Part shown: in pieces, positions 21,211 to 25,150 of the stretch | Numbering within the stretch: position 1 is the stretch's first letter | Layout: each line of letters starts with the position of its first letter | Source: Glomus cerebriforme | Lineage: Eukaryota > Glomeromycota > Glomeromycetes > Glomerales > Glomeraceae | Assembly: GCA_003550305.1 (NCBI GenBank) | Contig: QKYT01000010.1 | Span: forward strand, 1-25,150 | Length of the DNA: 25,150 bases | Direction: 5' to 3' | Position numbers and translations under genes: made by a program | The notes under the pieces: model-generated | Databases searched by the model: none | What the model saw: the letters and a program-made list of their open reading frames with translations, nothing else | Told to the model about the DNA's origin: nothing

Positions 21211-21706
21211 TTATCAAGAAAAAATAACAGTATGCGATATTGCGAAATGCTTATTCTTTATTTCTTTATTTGTAATATATTTTTGGTGTTTATTCTTCTT
21301 TAGTTATTAAAGAAAGAAAATAAGACATTGGTAAGTGGTAATTAAAAGAAAAGGAAACTTATAGCAGATAATATTAGTTTTAAAATCTTATTTGAAAAGA
21401 AGGAAATTTTTTTTTTTTGAAATAGTAATTATTGTAACCTTTCATGTTTTGCTTTTAAAAAAACATTTATATAGTAATTAGAGAATAAGAAACTTTGTAA
21501 CACTATATTAATTAATTATATTATTTAAACAAAGAAATTTTATTATTTATTTTTTAGTGAAATAAATTTTATATTTTTATTCGTCTACATGTATTTAATA
21601 TATTATTCATTTTAGGAATTTATTCTAATTTTTTTTATTTAATTCTTAAATCATTGATTTTTTTTTATAATTAAAAATACGTGGCCATAAGTCAGAATTT
21701 TTTTTA

Positions 21707-22190
21707 ACAGATAAAGATTTTCGCAAAAACCTGCTGCTCGATTTAAATACAGCTATGTCTTTACATATCAAGAGAGCTGTAGAAACACGGTTGACAAATA
21801 ACAAAAAAACCTCAGCAGATCAATTATAATGGAGTGACAGCGCAGCAAAATTTTCCTCTTATTGACCCATCATTTCGTCCATCTTTAATTGAAGAAAAAA
21901 TTATTTTTTGTCCAAAATGGGTTACGACCATTAATATGGGAAAAAATGAAACAGCACCTGCACAAACACTCGCTTATTCCAATGGCTAACGGTCAATACC
22001 TGCATGAAATATATAATTACAGCATTCACTACCATGAGACTAACATGAAATAGAACTTTTCAAAGTTGATTTGGGATTTTTATACTTTTTGTCCGGTCTT
22101 ACAGACAATATGACATGTTGGTATAACTAGGAAACGGAACCGTTAAACATCCGAAGCGTGCTATTATTACTGCTCAATTCGTTTAACGTT
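21707..22190 (+). pseudogene. Broken gene relic of unknown family
   Basis: A T-run ending in AACAG precedes a frame reading FRKNLLLDLNTAMSLHIKRA that stops at 21829. An overlapping frame reads TAQQNFPLIDPSFRPSLIEE (about 21834-21893). After the A run near 21895 a third frame reads LRPLIWEKMKQHLHKHSLIP and NGQYLHEIYNY, stopping near 22052. A fourth continues ELFKVDLGFLYFLSGLTDNM to about 22130. The final block includes KHPKRAIITAQFV in one frame. At least three frame breaks separate these pieces. The codon composition is richer than the flanks, so this was once a protein gene. I cannot name it; a transposase-type protein is plausible because the end block recurs at 13197. Confidence 0.55.
22131..22177 (+). 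repeat. Shared tail block, copy 2
   Basis: CTAGGAAACGGAACCGTTAA, then CATCCGAAGCGTG and TTATTACTG. It matches 13197-13245 and sits in the same position relative to a decayed plus-strand coding region. In one frame it reads LGNGTVKHPKRAIITAQFV, so it may be the end of a shared coding sequence rather than a UTR. Confidence 0.65.
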
Positions 22191-22940
22191 TAGTAATAAA
22201 CAGATTAATAAAATGTATAATGAAATGTAAAACTTTAAAATGAGAAGAAATGAAATAAATTAAACATGTAATATAAAATTTGTATTATTTATACTCAAAT
22301 AAATAAATTTTATTAAAGTTAGAAACTTTACAATCGAAACTTTATTTAAACTTTATATTTTTGTGTTAGAAACTTCTATAAAAAAAATTATGATTTACTT
22401 ATGAGGGTTCCCTACCGGGACCCCTCCTTCAACGTTCTTTTTTTTAAATCACCTTCCAATCCTTGCCCTAAACCAGATGTTCAAGCAAAATCCATTGGGA
22501 ATAGTATAATTTATCATTTTAACCTACAAAAAATAACCATAACACGCGTGTCGCGTTGCTGCAATGTGTATAATTTCTTATTTAGAATTTTTGATAATAA
22601 TTATTTATTAGAACTTTTGTGTCAAGTTGGTAAAATGTGCAATAATCAAATAACCCTTCTGTAGTGTAGGTAATGTATAAATCAATAAGTTAGTAATACA
22701 GTTCAAATGGTTATTCAAAACAGTTTGATTGCTCACTCATATTTAAACACATTTTCACATTTTTTTTCACATGGCCCTGTGACAGTATATGATTATATTT
22801 TTTCCTATAACTACAAAGTAAAAGAATATTTCTGAAATTCGGCGCAGTTGTAAATTTATTTGTTATCAATAACGTTAAATAATTAATTTTACATATAAAA
22901 AATTATAACAAATTATATAGTTTATTTCCGTAGAGCTTGA
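22191..22940. other. Spacer containing an unassigned GC-richer patch
   Basis: At 22400-22560 the composition changes sharply (GGGTTCCCTACCGGGACCCC near 22404, ACACGCGTGTCGCG near 22541). An 87-codon plus frame (22401-22664) covers it but shows no domain and starts inside the patch. It looks like part of a repeated element rather than a gene. The rest is AT-rich. Confidence 0.4.
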
Positions 22941-23024
22941 CGGGTTATTAACCGATTAAATTAACTGGTAAAAATGTGAATTTCAATAAGTCTAACTTTA
23001 ACGCTGACCAAAATTTAACAACCG

Positions 23025-23060
23025 TTAATTCCGATCAAATTTAATGCCGGCTGGAATTAA
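23025..23060. repeat. Palindrome A of a palindrome cluster
   Basis: TTAATTCCGATC on the left pairs imperfectly with GCCGGCTGGAATTAA on the right. It is a diverged copy of the palindrome at 23084-23120, lying 59 bases upstream in direct orientation. Confidence 0.7.
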
Positions 23061-23083
23061 GGTTCGCAAATTTTTAATGTATG

Positions 23084-23120
23084 TTAATTCTGGCCAAATG
23101 TTAATGCCGACCAGAATTAA
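23084..23120. repeat. Palindrome B of a palindrome cluster
   Basis: TTAATTCTGGCC and GACCAGAATTAA form a 12-bp stem with one mismatch around a 13-base loop. Together with palindrome A it forms a direct repeat of palindromic units. Confidence 0.8.
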
Positions 23121-23122
23121 GT

Positions 23123-23148
23123 CTTAACCGGTTAATTAACCGGTTAAG
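23123..23148. repeat. Perfect 26-bp palindrome
   Basis: CTTAACCGGTTAA is followed directly by its exact reverse complement, with no loop. Its right edge supplies the eight bases CGGTTAAG that are duplicated at the far side of the adjacent miniature element, so it is the insertion target. Confidence 0.95.
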
Positions 23149-23732
23149 TAATGTTGCTGGCGAAACTGTTTTGTGATTGGCAAAACGTTTCGCCTTTTAA
23201 GGCCAAATTCCGAAACTTGGCCCATANCTCCGAAACTTGCCCAAACTTCTGTAACTTCCAAAACTCTAAGTTTTAAATTATTTAGTGTCCGAAACTTTCC
23301 CAAACCTAATTTTAATTTTTTATGACATTATAATAATAAAAAATTTATTTATTTATTTATTACTTTACAATATTATATTACTATACATTATTATAAAATT
23401 TATTACTTTTATTTTCTGGTTTATCAACATTTTGAATTTTAACATAATTTTCTATTATCACTACCCTCAATAATATTATCCAAACTTTTCTACACTCTAT
23501 AACATAAGTTTCTCACACAAAAGAAACAAATGCACATTAAAAACACTGAATACTGCGCACATTATATTTCTTTTTTTAATTATGAGAGTTTCGGAGGTTA
23601 CGGAGGTTACGGAGGGTTACGGAAGTTTCGGAGGTTTCGGAGGTTTCGGATTTTATAGTTGTGGCGAAACTAGTTTCGCCCAGTTTCGGAAGTTTCGCCC
23701 ACAGGTAGGTTTCGGTTTCGCCCGCAACATTA
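23149..23732. mobile_element. hAT-like miniature inverted-repeat element, 584 bp, with 8-bp target duplication
   Basis: The left terminus TAATGTTGCTGGCGAAAC and the complement of the right terminus TAATGTTGCGGGCGAAAC differ at one of 18 positions. CGGTTAAG flanks the element on both sides (23141-23148 and 23733-23740). An 8-bp target duplication is typical of hAT transposons (also of P elements). The inner arms carry many CCGAAACTT/AAGTTTCGG words in opposite orientation, so the whole unit can fold back. The centre (about 23290-23580) is AT-rich. No transposase is present. The single N at 23227 lies in the left arm. Confidence 0.85.
23588..23651 (+). repeat. 9-bp minisatellite GTTTCGGAG/GTTACGGAG
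   Basis: About seven 9-base units (GTTTCGGAG, GTTACGGAG twice, GGTTACGGA, AGTTTCGGA, GGTTTCGGA twice) run head to tail in the right arm of the miniature element. Degenerate complementary units occur in the left arm near 23210-23310. This produces an apparent Gly/Phe-rich reading frame that is not a gene. Confidence 0.9.
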
Positions 23733-23740
23733 CGGTTAAG

Positions 23741-24930
23741 GTTTTTTGGACTACATGGAAAAAAAAAGAACTGAAAAGATTGATTACACGGAAATTGGAA
23801 AATTTGATATTAATCTTCGATTTATTAATACACACTTTTCCATTTTTCGAGCGGAATTTAAAGCAGCTTATATGTCAAGTTCGCTAACACATTCTTAATA
23901 ATCCAGCTCAGAAACTTTTACACAAATGCCAAGTATTTGGTCCTAAATTTATTCATCCTGGAAATTCTTTAGGGAAAAAGTATTTGACAGTATATTATAA
24001 TAATAATCCATCGGATTATTAATATAAGAATGTGGAATTTATTGTGGGTTAGATAACAAATTTTTAGGTGAGATCAATTCGGCAACATAATTTCTAATGC
24101 TTTCTAATATTTCTTTGGATTACATTTTTCTGCTTATTTCAAGTTGCATCATCGAACGAAGGTTTTCTATGTATAATTCTCTTTAGATAATGATCATTAA
24201 AACCTATCTCTTAAAATATAGGACTTAGTTTTAAAATTTATGCAAAAATTTATGCAACATAACTTTTAATTATGAGTAGATAATTTCAATCGCAAATAAT
24301 ATTTACTTAATTTAAACATCTTAATTCTTAATTAATTGATTTAACGTGGATGATTTTTTCGCGCCGAGATTTGTGGTTCAGTCTATATGGATTGTGGCAA
24401 TAAGTTAATAGCGAAAGAGCAATCTCTTAAAAGATTTTTAAATTATGAAAATAAACTTAATTTATATTATTTATATATAATTTATAAAAAAATAATAATG
24501 CATAAATGTAAACCTAATTGAAAATCAAAATAATAAAATAATGAGTATAGATTTTTTTAGCTCTTGTAGTTAATAAATATATTTTGAATTATTAATTCAG
24601 AAAAAGATTTATTTATAAATTTAAAAATTTTAAATAATAGTGAATTCCATTAAAATAATTTTAATGTCGAAACCAATTTTTTATTTTTTAAATTCACTAA
24701 AATTTTGTTAACGTCAGTATACAATAAAAATACGGTCAACAAAAAAAGAATGATTAAAAATCAACAAATATAATAAATATTATCGGTTGTTATCGTTTTA
24801 GTATATTTTTAATACTAACGGCAATTTTTAAACAAGCTCTTATTATTAAATTTCCAGTATATATAAAGATCTACATTCTGCATTTCGAATTGCATTATTT
24901 ATTTATGGCAAGCCGCTCTGGTCAAAAGTG
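23741..24930. other. Spacer, no gene identified
   Basis: AT-rich DNA with no supported coding frame, RNA gene or repeat array. A slightly GC-richer patch occurs at 24358-24425 without recognisable content. Confidence 0.4.
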
Positions 24931-24934
24931 CGTT

Positions 24935-25130
24935 GTAAAACATAACGTATACACGTTATAAAACATAACGTATATACGTTGTGTTTTACGANNGGTTACC
25001 CCTGTATCAACGGGTTNACNTGTTAATNTCATGGGTAACCCGTCATAAAACATAACGTCCTATACGCTATAAAACATAACGTATATACGTTATATTTATT
25101 AACGGTCCCTTGACCCTACTATTAAGGGTC
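24935..25130. repeat. Palindromic AAAACATAACGTATATACGTT repeat cluster
   Basis: Four copies of a ~23-26-base unit (TAAAACATAACGTAT..ACG) occur in two tandem pairs, 24935-24990 and about 25044-25095. The core AACGTATATACGTT is itself palindromic, and 24958-24990 forms a near-perfect hairpin with arms of about 15. Between the pairs GGTTACCC (24994-25001) faces GGGTAACC (25033-25040). After them GACCCT/AGGGTC (25112-25130) forms another short inverted repeat. Five Ns fall in the central part, suggesting trouble in resolving it. Confidence 0.8.
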
Positions 25131-25150
25131 ATATTCTACAATGAGTACCC

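Noticed and set aside
22401..22664. 87-codon plus frame in a GC-richer patch
   Set aside because: No domain is recognisable and the start lies inside the patch; it is more likely repeat-derived sequence.
23582..23887. Gly/Phe-rich frame (101 codons) and its 60-codon opposite-strand partner
   Set aside because: The Gly/Phe pattern is a translation of the 9-bp GTTTCGGAG minisatellite, and the frame runs across the end of the miniature element into unrelated DNA.

Overview
The window looks like nuclear DNA of an arbuscular mycorrhizal fungus, most likely Rhizophagus irregularis or a close relative (Glomeromycotina). The reasons are: very high A+T by eye with long T and A runs; few, widely spaced genes; an F-box-type protein that I recognise as belonging to the large Rhizophagus paralog family; a short GT..AG intron; and many dispersed fold-back and inverted-repeat elements. 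The species call rests on recognition, not on a database search. Scattered single Ns mark this as a draft consensus.

Layout, left to right. 1-1975: no gene seen. 1976-3751 (minus): an F-box family gene read in four frames, broken by three one-base frameshifts. 3752-6268: AT-rich spacer with a G10 tract, a (TA)8 run and a T17 run. 6269-6793 (plus): an intact 174-residue orphan protein with a tandem internal repeat and a poly(A) signal behind it. 7879-8410 (plus): a decayed, inverted paralog of the F-box gene. 8411-11570: non-coding, with a GGCCGGAATT inverted repeat, a tandem ~80-bp duplication and a small CACGTG-bearing inverted-repeat relic. 11571-12569 (minus): a two-exon gene for an Uma2/DUF820-type nuclease fused to a serine-rich linker, a C2H2-like zinc finger and an arginine-rich tail; this is the most striking gene here. 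12788-13200 (plus): a broken gene relic ending in a tail that recurs at 22131, followed by a perfect 15-bp hairpin.

14077-16854 is a ~2.8-kb non-autonomous transposon-like element with 27-bp perfect terminal inverted repeats extending into ~300-400-bp fold-back arms. It carries a fragment of an 18S rRNA gene in its interior. 16855-21072 is spacer with small repeats. 21073-21210 is a miniature inverted-repeat element. 21707-22190 is another broken coding relic. 22940-23148 is a cluster of palindromes, into which a 584-bp hAT-like miniature element (23149-23732) has inserted with an intact 8-bp target duplication. The last ~200 bases hold a palindromic repeat cluster containing Ns.

I see no operon-like or multi-gene system. 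The two best-supported intact genes (6269-6793 and 11571-12569) stand alone between repeats. The biology of interest is a eukaryote-adapted bacterial-type nuclease with a DNA- or RNA-binding tail, an expanding and decaying F-box family, and nested transposable elements, one carrying rDNA.
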